Below are positions 17,608-25,663 of a stretch of DNA of 64,000 nt, one piece after another. A program made the position numbers and the translations under genes. Origin of the DNA: Oscillospiraceae bacterium (GTDB lineage Bacteria > Bacillota > Clostridia > Oscillospirales > Oscillospiraceae); the NCBI GenBank assembly GCA_009780175.1, contig WRAO01000003.1:1-64000 (forward strand), in the 5' to 3' direction. Under the pieces are notes generated by a model, which was given only the letters and a program-made list of their open reading frames with translations, was not told the origin of the DNA and searched no databases. Each line of letters opens with the position of its first letter. The stretch's first letter is position 1.

Positions 17608-18885
17608 CTACTCCAACCCAATCTCAATCCCGCGCACAAACTTCCGCCGAATCTGCCGCGCATCCGAAAGATGCGCCACCCGCGCCAGCCGATCCGGAAT
17701 CGAAAGCCCTACCCGCCCGGGGATAACTGCATCGTCGATCACCAAGGCGTCAAATTCAAAGCCCGGCAGAAAGCTCCCGACCGCGCCAAAGAACCGCCCC
17801 CCGCCGAGCGTCCCAAGATAAAACGCCTCAGCCAGCGTCAACGGCGCCGCGTCCGAATCCACTAAACGCCAATACAGCTTAGACGCCCCAATTGCGTCCT
17901 CCATCGCCCGGAAGATAGACGTATGCGCCCCCGCCGCCACATCACTCCCAAGGCCGACGGGGATCTCCGCCTCCAAATACCGCCGCACCGGCGCGATCCC
18001 AGAGGCCAAATTCGTGTTCGACTGCGGACAATGCGCCACCCAGACCTTCTGCCGTTTCATAAGCGCGAACTCGCCCGCCGAAGGCCAAACGCAATGAGCC
18101 ATCACCGTCGGCACACTGCCGCCGAACAGCCCGTTCTTATAATAAGCGTGCCCATAACTCTCCGCATCCGGACGCAGCCCCATCACCCAGTCAACCTCCG
18201 CCGGATTCTCCGACAAATGCGACTGGACAGGCAGCCCAAACTCACGCTGAATCTCGCCCAACCCCGCCATCAGCGCATCGGAGCAAGCGGGGATAAAGCG
18301 GGGTGTAAGAATAGGGGAGACGCGCTGATACCGCCCGGCAACTTCCGCAAGCCATGCCCGCGTATCGGCCAAGCTGGTCGCCGCGTCTATCTCGACCAGA
18401 TCAGGCGGTGCATGTCGGTCCATGTTGACCTTGCCCACCATCGTCACAAGTCCAGATGCTTCGAGAAGATCCATTAGGAGCGCCGTCGCGGGGACATGGC
18501 GCGTGGCGAAGATCACAGCCCGCGTGTTTGGTCCGCGCCGCACATCGTCAACGAAGGCGCGATACGCCGAGGCCGCGTAGGCGAGGTCCATGTACTTCGC
18601 CTCCTCCGGAAAGGTGTGCGTATTGAGCCAACAGATCAACTCCAAATCCATCCCGAGCGACCGAAATGGGAATTGTGGCGCGTGGACATGTAAATCCACC
18701 AGCCCCGGTACGATCAACTGCCCACTACAGTCGATCACAGACAAGTCACGATACTGTTCCGGCAAATCGACAAACACCCCGGCGCACGTTCCATCGAGGC
18801 AAACCAAATAGCCCCCCTCGAAAATTTCCAAGCTGGTGGGGGCGGTGCTATAACAAATATCGCCTTTCAAAATAAAATTATGCAT
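17608..18885 (-). CDS. guaD: Guanine deaminase (amidohydrolase)
   Basis: A 425-residue metal-dependent hydrolase of the TRZ/ATZ/guanine deaminase group, converting guanine to xanthine. Motifs in order: VPGLVDLHVHAPQF (HxH ligand, about 68), HLSENPAE (about 225), MAHCVWPS (about 262) and the Asp ligand in GLGSDVAAG (about 317). The aligned features fit guanine deaminase better than the S-adenosylhomocysteine deaminase at 3.8-5.1 kb, but another purine or triazine substrate cannot be excluded from sequence. TGAGGAT precedes the ATG. It lies downstream of an RluA-family gene on the same strand with a 40-base gap. Confidence 0.83.
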   Translation of the reverse strand: MHNFILKGDICYSTAPTSLEIFEGGYLVCLDGTCAGVFVDLPEQYRDLSVIDCSGQLIVPGLVDLHVHAPQFPFRSLGMDLELICWLNTHTFPEEAKYMDLAYAASAYRAFVDDVRRGPNTRAVIFATRHVPATALLMDLLEASGLVTMVGKVNMDRHAPPDLVEIDAATSLADTRAWLAEVAGRYQRVSPILTPRFIPACSDALMAGLGEIQREFGLPVQSHLSENPAEVDWVMGLRPDAESYGHAYYKNGLFGGSVPTVMAHCVWPSAGEFALMKRQKVWVAHCPQSNTNLASGIAPVRRYLEAEIPVGLGSDVAAGAHTSIFRAMEDAIGASKLYWRLVDSDAAPLTLAEAFYLGTLGGGRFFGAVGSFLPGFEFDALVIDDAVIPGRVGLSIPDRLARVAHLSDARQIRRKFVRGIEIGLE

Positions 18886-18925
18886 GTGCTATCCTCATTT
18901 ATTCATCGGTGCCGTTTAGGTCCGT

Positions 18926-19900
18926 TTAAACCCCTTTTTTGGGTCGTTTCGGGAGCGAAAAGGTGAAGTATTTGCCCAAAAACGGCACGTCGCCGCTAAA
19001 AAATGTACGATTATGCAAATAGTCCAGCACGCCGGCATCCGAAGTAAAAGAAAAGGTCACCCGATACGCCCAAAGTGCTTGATGTGGCTCGGTTTTCGCA
19101 AGGCCGCCATACTTGCGGTCCCCCAAAAGCGGACACCCAAGCGCAGCCATCTGCGCCCGGATCTGATGCGTCCGCCCCGTCTCCAGCAGACATTCCACAA
19201 GCGAAAGATTCTCTCTCGTTTCCAAAGTCCGATAGACCGTTACAGCATCCTTCGCATCCTCTGTACCCACTGCAACCACAGACATCCGGTTCTGTGCGCT
19301 GTCCTTCACCAAATGCCCCTCAATCCGCCCAGTCGGCGGGTTCGGCCTCCCATGGACAGCCAGAAGATAGTATTTGTCAACTTCCCGATCCCGAATCTTT
19401 TGATTCAAAATCTGCAAAGCCGCCGCAGTCTTCGCCGCGAGTACGAGCCCCCCAGTGTTACGATCGAGGCGGTTACAGAGCGCCGGGACAAAACTCAGCT
19501 CCTGCGCCGGATTCCACGCCCCGGTATGCTGCAAATAAGCCTTCACCTGATCGACCAAATTGGCCTCATAAGGACCGTCCCCGCTGTGGCAGAGCAGGCC
19601 CGGCGGCTTATTCACGATCAAGATCTGCTCGTCCTCGTAGCAAATATTGAGGCCGGGGTCTTGTGTTTTGCGTGGGAGCTCTTCCCGTGAAACCTCAAAA
19701 AACTCGTCGCCGATGTAAAGTTGTATGGTGTCGCCCTCTAGGAGCCGGTAGTTTTGCTCTGCGCGTTTGCCGTTGACTTTGATGCGTTTTAGGCGGATGT
19801 ATTTCTGCGCCAGAGGACCCGGCAAGGCGGGGATCGCTTTTGCGAGAAAGCGGTCAAGCCGTTGCCCGGCGTCGTTTGGGGAGATGGTTAGTTCTTGCAT
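18926..19900 (-). CDS. RluA-family RNA pseudouridine synthase
   Basis: A 324-residue protein with an N-terminal S4 RNA-binding domain (about 1-75, RLDRFLAKAIP; RIKVNGKRAEQNYRL) and the RluA/RluD catalytic domain with the Asp motif NRLDRNTGGLVLAAK (about 150) and GRTHQIRAQMAALG (about 245). The family isomerises specific uridines in 23S rRNA (or tRNA); which one is not determinable here. Start with first base 19900 follows GGAGGG. The + strand base skew flips within this gene (see findings). Confidence 0.9.
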   Translation of the reverse strand: MQELTISPNDAGQRLDRFLAKAIPALPGPLAQKYIRLKRIKVNGKRAEQNYRLLEGDTIQLYIGDEFFEVSREELPRKTQDPGLNICYEDEQILIVNKPPGLLCHSGDGPYEANLVDQVKAYLQHTGAWNPAQELSFVPALCNRLDRNTGGLVLAAKTAAALQILNQKIRDREVDKYYLLAVHGRPNPPTGRIEGHLVKDSAQNRMSVVAVGTEDAKDAVTVYRTLETRENLSLVECLLETGRTHQIRAQMAALGCPLLGDRKYGGLAKTEPHQALWAYRVTFSFTSDAGVLDYLHNRTFFSGDVPFLGKYFTFSLPKRPKKGV

Positions 19901-19942
19901 GGGGACCCTCCGGGTTGGCATTTGTTTTTGCTATTATTTTTT

Positions 19943-19999
19943 ATTAGCCTGCGGCTCGCTTTTTTTGCTTACTTTTTTGGTCTTGCCAAAAAAACACCA
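19943..19999 (+). repeat. Modular palindromic element, copy C (end fragment)
   Basis: Contains only the end module TAGCCTGCGGCTCGCT followed by ACTTTTTTGGTCTTGCC, as at the left end of copy B. The rest of the element is absent. Confidence 0.65.
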
Positions 20000-20092
20000 T
20001 ACAATGTATAACAGATCATGAAAGTTAAATTCAGCCCAAACCCGATCATTCGAGGCGGGTGCTTTGGTTGCCGGGTCTTATTGAAAACAGGG

Positions 20093-20119
20093 CGGTTAAG
20101 CCACAAAGAGGCTTAACCG
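20093..20119. other. Perfect 10-base-pair hairpin
   Basis: CGGTTAAGCC and GGCTTAACCG flank a 7-base loop. It has no T-run and sits 15 bases from the longer hairpin at 20134-20207. Confidence 0.6.
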
Positions 20120-20133
20120 TCTTGGCTCCCTAA

Positions 20134-20207
20134 AGCAAAACCCACAATCCCCGTCAAGGGCGGCGTTAGCCGTGTATTTACCCTTGACGGGGATTGTGGG
20201 TTTTGCT
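20134..20207. other. Long perfect hairpin (27-base-pair stem, 20-base loop)
   Basis: Arms 20134-20160 and 20181-20207 are exact reverse complements (inner ends CCGTCAAGGG / CCCTTGACGG); the loop contains a mini-stem CGGC-GTTA-GCCG. Weaker pairing (CTAAAG/CTTTAG) extends outward. It lies 3' of the SLH gene on the minus strand, but lacks a U-tract, so it is not a standard terminator. The region 19901-20341 otherwise holds only the fragment of copy C. Confidence 0.8.
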
Positions 20208-20341
20208 ATGCCCTTTAGGCGTGGATAAGTCTGATACTTATGCTGTAGCGGTTTGTTTGTATCTGGTCGTTTGATAGTGCTTATTTTCAACAGGCGCAGG
20301 AGAAAATCCCTAGCTTGTGCATTACTTATCTGCGTCGTGTG

Positions 20342-23239
20342 CTATGATCGGATAAAAATATCCTCGGGCTGGGAATTGGGGCGCTCTAGCCTCCACCACT
20401 CACGGGGTTCGATAATCTCACGCAGTTCCATGTAGCCGTTATCTCTCCATCTGTAGTGGAAAGAATTGGTTGCCATGTACATGTACAAGAAATACCAACT
20501 ATTCCGGTTCACATTGTCCGGCCAAGAAACCATATCGTACAGACGGCAGTCATACGTCTCAATCAGACGCTCGAACATGCGGTTGATCATCGCCGCTGTC
20601 TCCGCTCTGGTGAGAGGAGCGCTTGGTCTAAACTGCCCGCCGATACCCGTATCACCCTCGATCCAACCTTGTCTGGTTGCCTCGTTGATATACGATCTTG
20701 CCCAATGACCGGCGATGTCGTTAAACTGATCGCTGTCATTCAGTGGCGCTGAGAAAGTTCCGGTCTGATCTCTGTACATGAAGCGAACCAGAACGGTAGC
20801 AAGTTCGCCACGTGTGATATTATTCTGCGGGGCAAACTGATCATTGCCAACACCCACAAAAAGTCCCATATGCGCCGTTGTGGAAACCGCATTGTTGAAC
20901 CACTGATTTAGCGCCACGTCATCGAACGGATTTGTCTGCATCCAATAATCGGCACGAACATCATCGTCGATCAAGCGAAAGAAAATCGTGGCGACTTCTG
21001 CTCTGGTGATGTTGGCGCGGGGGTTAATCCACCGGGAACCATCGCCGCCGCTGACGCCGATTAAGAAAGCCTCACGCCATGGATCGTCTGAGGGAGGAGG
21101 CGTTATCCCGCCGCCACTACCACCTTGATGGTTGTTAGGCGTCCACCTTGCGTAAAGGGTTATATTCGCAGTAATCGGAGTAGTCACAAAATCAAATACC
21201 TTACCCCCCGTTCCGGCCGCTATTGATTCGGAAGTGAACCAACCACCAAAGGTATGGCCTGCCAAGGTCGGTGGAGTTGCTGGGCTGGCGGCAAAGCCGC
21301 CGTGTGATACGCTTTGCCCAGGCACAGCAGAGCCGCCACGAGAGTTGAATGTTACGGTGCGCGTTTCCAATACCCACTGTGCTGTGAACGTAATTGGCGC
21401 AGTAACGGTATGCTCCGCCACGTCCGCATTTGTTAGATTCTGGGCTCCTGTCGCTTGTCCGGTGTAACGCCAGTCCTGAAAACTGTAGTTCAACCGGCTC
21501 GGCACAGGTACATTCGCTGCGCCAACCGTAGTGTTCGGATAGGAATGGTGCGTGATGTTCTCCGTATTACCGCTCACATTCCCGCCGGCTAAGTTGAATA
21601 TGACTGGAATGAGCTGAGTCGAACCACGGTAGTTGATGTTGTAGTTATCCATCAAAGAACCAATGCCGCGCGTAATGTCAGTTGCGTTCGTTGGCAGTGC
21701 AAACCGCCCGCCGCCCGCAGTGTTGTTGCTGATTGTGCCCACTGCGATGATTTGTGGATACACATCCACAGGCGGCGAAGTCTGCATATTGGTCGCCGTG
21801 GCAAAAATTCCGCCGCCATCGCCCGTGACCGTCGTGTTGCCGCTGATTGTGCCGCCGCTCATGTTCAGCCGTGCGTTTACTGTAGCAGCGCCTGTAGCAA
21901 GCCATACACCGCCGCCGTGTTGCGTGGCGGTGTTGTTGCTGATGATACCGTCAGACATGGTAACGATGCCATTTGCTACGCTTACGCCGCCGCCGTCTAA
22001 GTGAGCTGTATTGCCGCTTATTGCGCCGTTGTTCATGGTGAATTGTGTATTCGCAGCCTCCATGAATACACCGCCGCCCCTGCCACTTGTCGCTTCATTT
22101 CCGCTGATTGCGCCGTTGTACATGGTAAAGCTTGCCCCTATATTGACAAACACACCGCCCCCGCCGCCTTGTTGACCGCTTGTGCCCTCTGCGGTATTGT
22201 CGATGATTGCGCCGTTGTGCATGATGAAGTTAGCTGCCGTATTTGTCACCATCACGCCGCCGCCAAAACCGCCGCCGTTGCTGGCAGTGCTGGGGACATG
22301 CTGCGCAAGGTTGCCGCTTATCTCACCATTATGCATGATGAATGTGCCGCCTATCATGCGCACACCGCCGCCGCGCAAGGCATTATTTCCGCGGATCATA
22401 CCGTTGTGCATATTAAACTGGGCGTTAGCGCCTTCCATAAATACGCCGCCGCCACCCAAGTATATGTTTGCGCCACTTGCGGTATTGTTTTCAATGAAGC
22501 CGTTGTGCATGGTGAATGTGCTATTATTGCCTTGACTCACACCGCCGCCGTTGTTGGCTGTGTTGCCGCTGATCATCCCGCCATTCATGGTGAATGTGTT
22601 GAATAGTGCTGTAGCGATGCCTGCAACATTGACGCCCCCGCCGTTGCCGGTTGCAGTGTTGCCGCTTATGGTGCCGCCATTCATGATGAAGGTGCTGCCT
22701 TGCGTCACATTCACGCCAGCGCCATTTGCCGTTTGGTTATTGGATATTGTCCCTGCGTTTAGGATGAATGTGCCGGTCGTAATGCCGATACCACCGCCAT
22801 TGCCAGTGTTTGAAGCCGCCCTCGTCAGCGTGATTGTGTTGCCATTGGAGCACGCATCAATGACTAGGGTCCCCGAGTCAACGGAGAAGTGACGCTGGGT
22901 GTTTGCCGCGGTACGGTACAGCGTTCTATCATTACCGTCTGGAATAAGAGTGATCTGTCTGCCCTGCGTAATAGATACATGCCCCGCCATGATAATATTA
23001 TCTGTAAGCACTATCGTTCTCGCGCCGTCGACCGGGGTGCCGCTAATTGCTAGAAAGAGGGTGGCATAGTCCCCCGGTACAGACACAACATCACCGCTAA
23101 ACGGCATAATCTGCTCGTTTGTACCATAGGCGGACGGCGCTTCATCCGTGGCGGCTGCCGTTTGCAAGGGTATCATACTCAGCGCCAACACAAAGGCAAG
23201 CGCCAGCGCAAGGACACTTTGTTTGCGTTTCACTTTCAT
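20342..23239 (-). CDS. Large SLH surface protein with parallel beta-helix repeats and an InlB-type repeat
   Basis: A 965-residue secreted protein. Signal peptide 1-30 (QSVLALALAFVLALSM, cleavage near TAAA). Residues about 60-540 are a beta-helix region built of some 12 imperfect repeats of type FTMNNGAISGNTAxxxGGGV. Then an InlB B-repeat (Listeria-Bacteroides type; VTFNSRGGSAVPGQ to YARWTPN, about 625-715), a Gly-rich linker, and three SLH domains (about 725-895; TRAEVATIFFRL, FDDVALNQWFNNAVS, TRAETAAMINRMFE). It is a probable adhesin or polysaccharide-binding protein anchored at the S-layer. It shares architecture and a similar C-terminus (REWWRLERPNSQPEDI) with the gene at 38976, so the two are paralogues. 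Confidence 0.92.
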   Translation of the reverse strand: MKVKRKQSVLALALAFVLALSMIPLQTAAATDEAPSAYGTNEQIMPFSGDVVSVPGDYATLFLAISGTPVDGARTIVLTDNIIMAGHVSITQGRQITLIPDGNDRTLYRTAANTQRHFSVDSGTLVIDACSNGNTITLTRAASNTGNGGGIGITTGTFILNAGTISNNQTANGAGVNVTQGSTFIMNGGTISGNTATGNGGGVNVAGIATALFNTFTMNGGMISGNTANNGGGVSQGNNSTFTMHNGFIENNTASGANIYLGGGGVFMEGANAQFNMHNGMIRGNNALRGGGVRMIGGTFIMHNGEISGNLAQHVPSTASNGGGFGGGVMVTNTAANFIMHNGAIIDNTAEGTSGQQGGGGGVFVNIGASFTMYNGAISGNEATSGRGGGVFMEAANTQFTMNNGAISGNTAHLDGGGVSVANGIVTMSDGIISNNTATQHGGGVWLATGAATVNARLNMSGGTISGNTTVTGDGGGIFATATNMQTSPPVDVYPQIIAVGTISNNTAGGGRFALPTNATDITRGIGSLMDNYNINYRGSTQLIPVIFNLAGGNVSGNTENITHHSYPNTTVGAANVPVPSRLNYSFQDWRYTGQATGAQNLTNADVAEHTVTAPITFTAQWVLETRTVTFNSRGGSAVPGQSVSHGGFAASPATPPTLAGHTFGGWFTSESIAAGTGGKVFDFVTTPITANITLYARWTPNNHQGGSGGGITPPPSDDPWREAFLIGVSGGDGSRWINPRANITRAEVATIFFRLIDDDVRADYWMQTNPFDDVALNQWFNNAVSTTAHMGLFVGVGNDQFAPQNNITRGELATVLVRFMYRDQTGTFSAPLNDSDQFNDIAGHWARSYINEATRQGWIEGDTGIGGQFRPSAPLTRAETAAMINRMFERLIETYDCRLYDMVSWPDNVNRNSWYFLYMYMATNSFHYRWRDNGYMELREIIEPREWWRLERPNSQPEDIFIRS

Positions 23240-23453
23240 GTATCTAACCTCACATTATATAAACTTCCTAACATTGCCCCACCGTCAAAACACAACGTAG
23301 CAAATATTTCTACTCCAACTATACCATGTCAATCCTAAAAAATCTAGCTTTTCCAGAGAGAGGTGTAGTCCCCTGTGTAGCGAAATATTGCCCCTTGTTC
23401 ACGTCCCATTTCCCTCAGAAACTACTCCTGCTTTTCGCAAAAATCTATAAAAT

Positions 23454-23650
23454 CTCCTGACCTTCTCCCGCCCAAAACAAGGCCGCAGGCCGCCACCCAG
23501 CATCGGGCCACATTGGCCCGATGTTTCGGGTTTGGGGGAACCCCAGCAAGCAATATTTTTGGATTTCCCGGGCCACAGAAAACTCAAAAATATGCTTCTG
23601 GCAAGCCAGAAGTCCAGCTTGCAGTTTGCGGCAGGGCCGCAAAACTGGTT
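23454..23650. repeat. Cluster of small perfect palindromes
   Basis: Within 200 bases there are CATCGGGCCA/TGGCCCGATG (23501-23523), CTTCTGGC/GCCAGAAG (23595-23612), TTTGCGGC/GCCGCAAA (23625-23643) and an imperfect AAGCAATATTTTT/AAAAATATGCTT pair. The weak minus-strand frame across it does not look like a protein. The flanks 23240-23453 and 23651-23889 show nothing recognisable. Confidence 0.55.
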
Positions 23651-23889
23651 CTCTATTGATACGTTTTATAAAAAACATCAAAGTTGACTTGCATATCATT
23701 CCATGCGCTTCAAACATTCCAAACAAGCAGAATTTTATTATAAAATCCATCGACATTTTTGTGTGACAAGAGGATTTTTGCTATAACAGAGGTAGCTTTT
23801 GAAACTGACAATCTGACGGATTGGGAATTGATAAAGCTGAGAAATCCAAACGCTCAGTAAAAGACCATACTTTTTTAGCTTCTATTTGA

Positions 23890-24266
23890 AGTTTATACAT
23901 TGTATGGTGTTTGAAAAAAGTATGCAAAAAAGGCGAGTCAAGAGCTTCGCCCCTGACAACCCCCATTTGACTTTTGGTTTGTGGGCGCTCCAGTCTTGTG
24001 GTTCCGCCTGCCGGCGGAAGAGGGTGTCGCTTTCGGGCGTAGACGTTCTTGTGCGGTATATGATACGAATGTGCGGTGGTCGTCCTACGCACTTCCTTCC
24101 GCCGGGCGAGGCGGAAGCACAAGACTGAAATGCGCACGAGTCAAAAGTTTAAAAGGAAGAGATTTTTAAGAGAAACGCAGTTTCTCTTAAATTGTTTTTG
24201 TCAACACAAAAAGTAGGTCGCCTTCGGCGACACGAAGCAGTAGGCCTGCTTGGCCTAATAAAAATA
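23890..24266 (+). repeat. Modular palindromic intergenic element, copy D
   Basis: Order: AAAGTATGCAAAAAAGGCGA, a GGCTTCGCCC-like stem (AGCTTCGCCCCTGACAACCC), TTTGACTTTTGGTTTGTGGGC, core in the direct orientation (GGTTCCGCCTGCCGGCGGAA, TCGCTTTCGGGC, TTCTTGTGCGGT, CTTCCGCCGGGCGAGGCGG), AAAAGGAAGAGATTTTTAAG, the AGAGAAAC hairpin, and an end module with GTCGCCTTCGGCGAC and TAGGCCTGCTTGGCCTAATA. Confidence 0.85.
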
Positions 24267-24314
24267 TCTCTATAGCAAAGAAATATCTATTCTCAATCTT
24301 ACCACAAATGCCAG

Positions 24315-24343
24315 TTTCCAGCAAGGCAACGCTGTGATATACT
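24315..24343 (+). promoter_or_regulatory. Sigma-A promoter for dCMP deaminase
   Basis: TTTCCA (24315-24320) and TATACT (24338-24343) are 17 bases apart, with a TGA extension before the -10. The expected transcription start falls at the beginning of the CAA repeat. Confidence 0.65.
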
Positions 24344-24348
24344 ATACA

Positions 24349-24375
24349 CAACAACAACAACAACAACAACAACAA
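24349..24375 (+). repeat. (CAA)9 microsatellite in a 5' untranslated leader
   Basis: Nine uninterrupted CAA triplets lie between the -10 box and the ribosome site GGGGGCGGAG, so they make up most of the predicted mRNA leader. CAA repeats are unstructured and can enhance translation. Confidence 0.85.
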
Positions 24376-24395
24376 AGATGGGGGCGGAGCACACT

Positions 24396-24875
24396 ATGGA
24401 CCGCAAGGACAAGCTGAATTATTACCTCGACATCGCCGACACGGTATCCAAACGCTCAACCTGCATTCGCCGCCAATATGGTGCGATTATCGTGCGCAAC
24501 GATGAGATCATCTCCACAGGCTACAACGGCGCGCCCCGGGGACGGAAAAACTGCGGCGATCTCGGCGGCTGCACACGGCAAGAACTGGAGATTCCGAACG
24601 GGGAGCGGTATGAGCTCTGCCGCAGTGTCCATGCGGAGGCGAACGCGATTATTTCGGCTGCCCGTCGGGACATGATCGGTGCGACCCTTTTCCTCGCGGG
24701 ACGGGAGTATGCGGGCGGCGGCATCATCAAAGATACCACTTCTTGCCCGATGTGCCGGCGGCAGATTATCAATGCCGGCATTGCCCGCGTTGTCTGCCGT
24801 ACGGGGGAGGAGAGCTATACGATCACCGAGGTGGAGGATTGGATCGAGAATGACGATTCCCTCGCGTGGCGGTGA
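24396..24875 (+). CDS. Deoxycytidylate (dCMP) deaminase, ComEB-like
   Basis: A 159-residue zinc-dependent deaminase. Motifs: STCIRRQYGAIIVRNDEIIS, the catalytic SVHAEANAI (HAE, about 74), and the zinc cysteines in TSCPMCRRQIINAG (about 118). It deaminates dCMP to dUMP for dTTP synthesis. ATG 24396 is chosen because GGGGGCGGAG lies 9 bases upstream, which places the in-frame ATG 24378 in the leader. Monocistronic, with its own promoter and terminator. Confidence 0.9.
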   Translation: MDRKDKLNYYLDIADTVSKRSTCIRRQYGAIIVRNDEIISTGYNGAPRGRKNCGDLGGCTRQELEIPNGERYELCRSVHAEANAIISAARRDMIGATLFLAGREYAGGGIIKDTTSCPMCRRQIINAGIARVVCRTGEESYTITEVEDWIENDDSLAWR

Positions 24876-24910
24876 TGGGATAGGTTCTCTGCGTGACTAT
24901 AAAAAGAGGT

Positions 24911-24942
24911 TAGCCTGCCGATGCAAATCGGCAGGCTAATTG
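24911..24942 (+). terminator. Terminator-like hairpin after dCMP deaminase
   Basis: TAGCCTGCCGAT pairs with ATCGGCAGGCTA around a 3-4 base loop, 36 bases after the stop. A second GC-rich hairpin (GGGGTGCCG/CGGCACCCC) lies at about 25051-25074. The T-run is short (AATT), so the end may be less efficient. Confidence 0.65.
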
Positions 24943-25221
24943 GTGTGTGTTCGAACATTTGGAGGATTGTCTTCAAAGCTTGTTGAGGAATGAGATGGTT
25001 TCCGCTGACTATATTCAAAACGCCTTGCGGCGAATTTGATAGGGGGGTGGGGTGCCGTTTTGGGGCGGCACCCCGGTGTGTGCAATTGAAGGAGAATGTG
25101 TATCCTGTTGGATGTTCTTAGTATAGCGGAGAATTATGGCTGAATTATGAATTTGAATGAAACAGATTGTAAACAAAAAGGGGAACTCTGTTGAAAGTTG
25201 TTTTTTTGTTTTGCTATTGCT

Positions 25222-25652
25222 ATAGGCTATTTATGAGCCTTGCTGGCTCGTAGACTGAATGCCCTGTCGGGCGGGCCTTTTTTGCTTCGCCAAAAAGAAG
25301 CAAAAAGGCGCTTCAAGAGAAACCATATGGTTTCTCTTGAAAATCTCTTCCTTTTGACTTTTGATCGTGGTCACTCAGGTTCTGTGGTTCCGCCTCGCCC
25401 GGCGGAAGGGAGTGTCGTGCGCAAACCGCCGCACATTCGTTTCGCGTACCGCACAAGAACGCGTGGCTCGAAAGCGACATAACCTCCGCCGGCAGGCGGA
25501 ACCACACGACTTGGATGCGCACGAGTAAAAGTCAAAACGGGGTTGTCAGGGGCGAAGCCCCCGACTCGCCTTTTTTGCATACTTTTTTGCGCGATGCAAA
25601 AAAGTATGTCGCCTCAGCGAAACGAGCGCAGCGAGCCGCAGGCTCAAAAAAT
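25222..25652 (-). repeat. Modular palindromic intergenic element, copy E (whole element inverted)
   Basis: Complete copy in the opposite orientation to B, D and F. On the + strand it begins GAGCCTTGCTGGCTC and GCCCTGTCGGGCGGGCC, then CCAAAAAGAAGCAAAAAGGCG, the AGAGAAACCATATGGTTTCTCT palindrome, the core, GGGGCGAAGCCCCC, and ends GCATACTTTTTTGCGCGATGC and GCGCAGCGAGCCGCAGGCTC. It fills the space between the convergent dCMP deaminase and tyrS genes. Confidence 0.88.
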
Positions 25653-25663
25653 AGTTTTATGAC

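Noticed and set aside
20096-20290. Minus-strand frame of 64 codons across the long hairpin
   Set aside because: It is produced by the palindrome and has no ribosome site; its Cys/Phe-rich end is simply one hairpin arm.
18900-20400. Chromosomal replication origin
   Set aside because: The skew switch has the right sense, but dnaA, dnaN and DnaA-box clusters are not seen and the genes around are not origin-proximal types.
23445-23756. Minus-strand frame of 103 codons
   Set aside because: It overlies the palindrome cluster, has no ribosome site and no recognisable domain.
23781-24169. Several frames in repeat copy D (similar ones in copies B, E, F)
   Set aside because: Recurring peptides such as FVSRTA and LPPAGG are translations of the intergenic repeat in different frames, not proteins.
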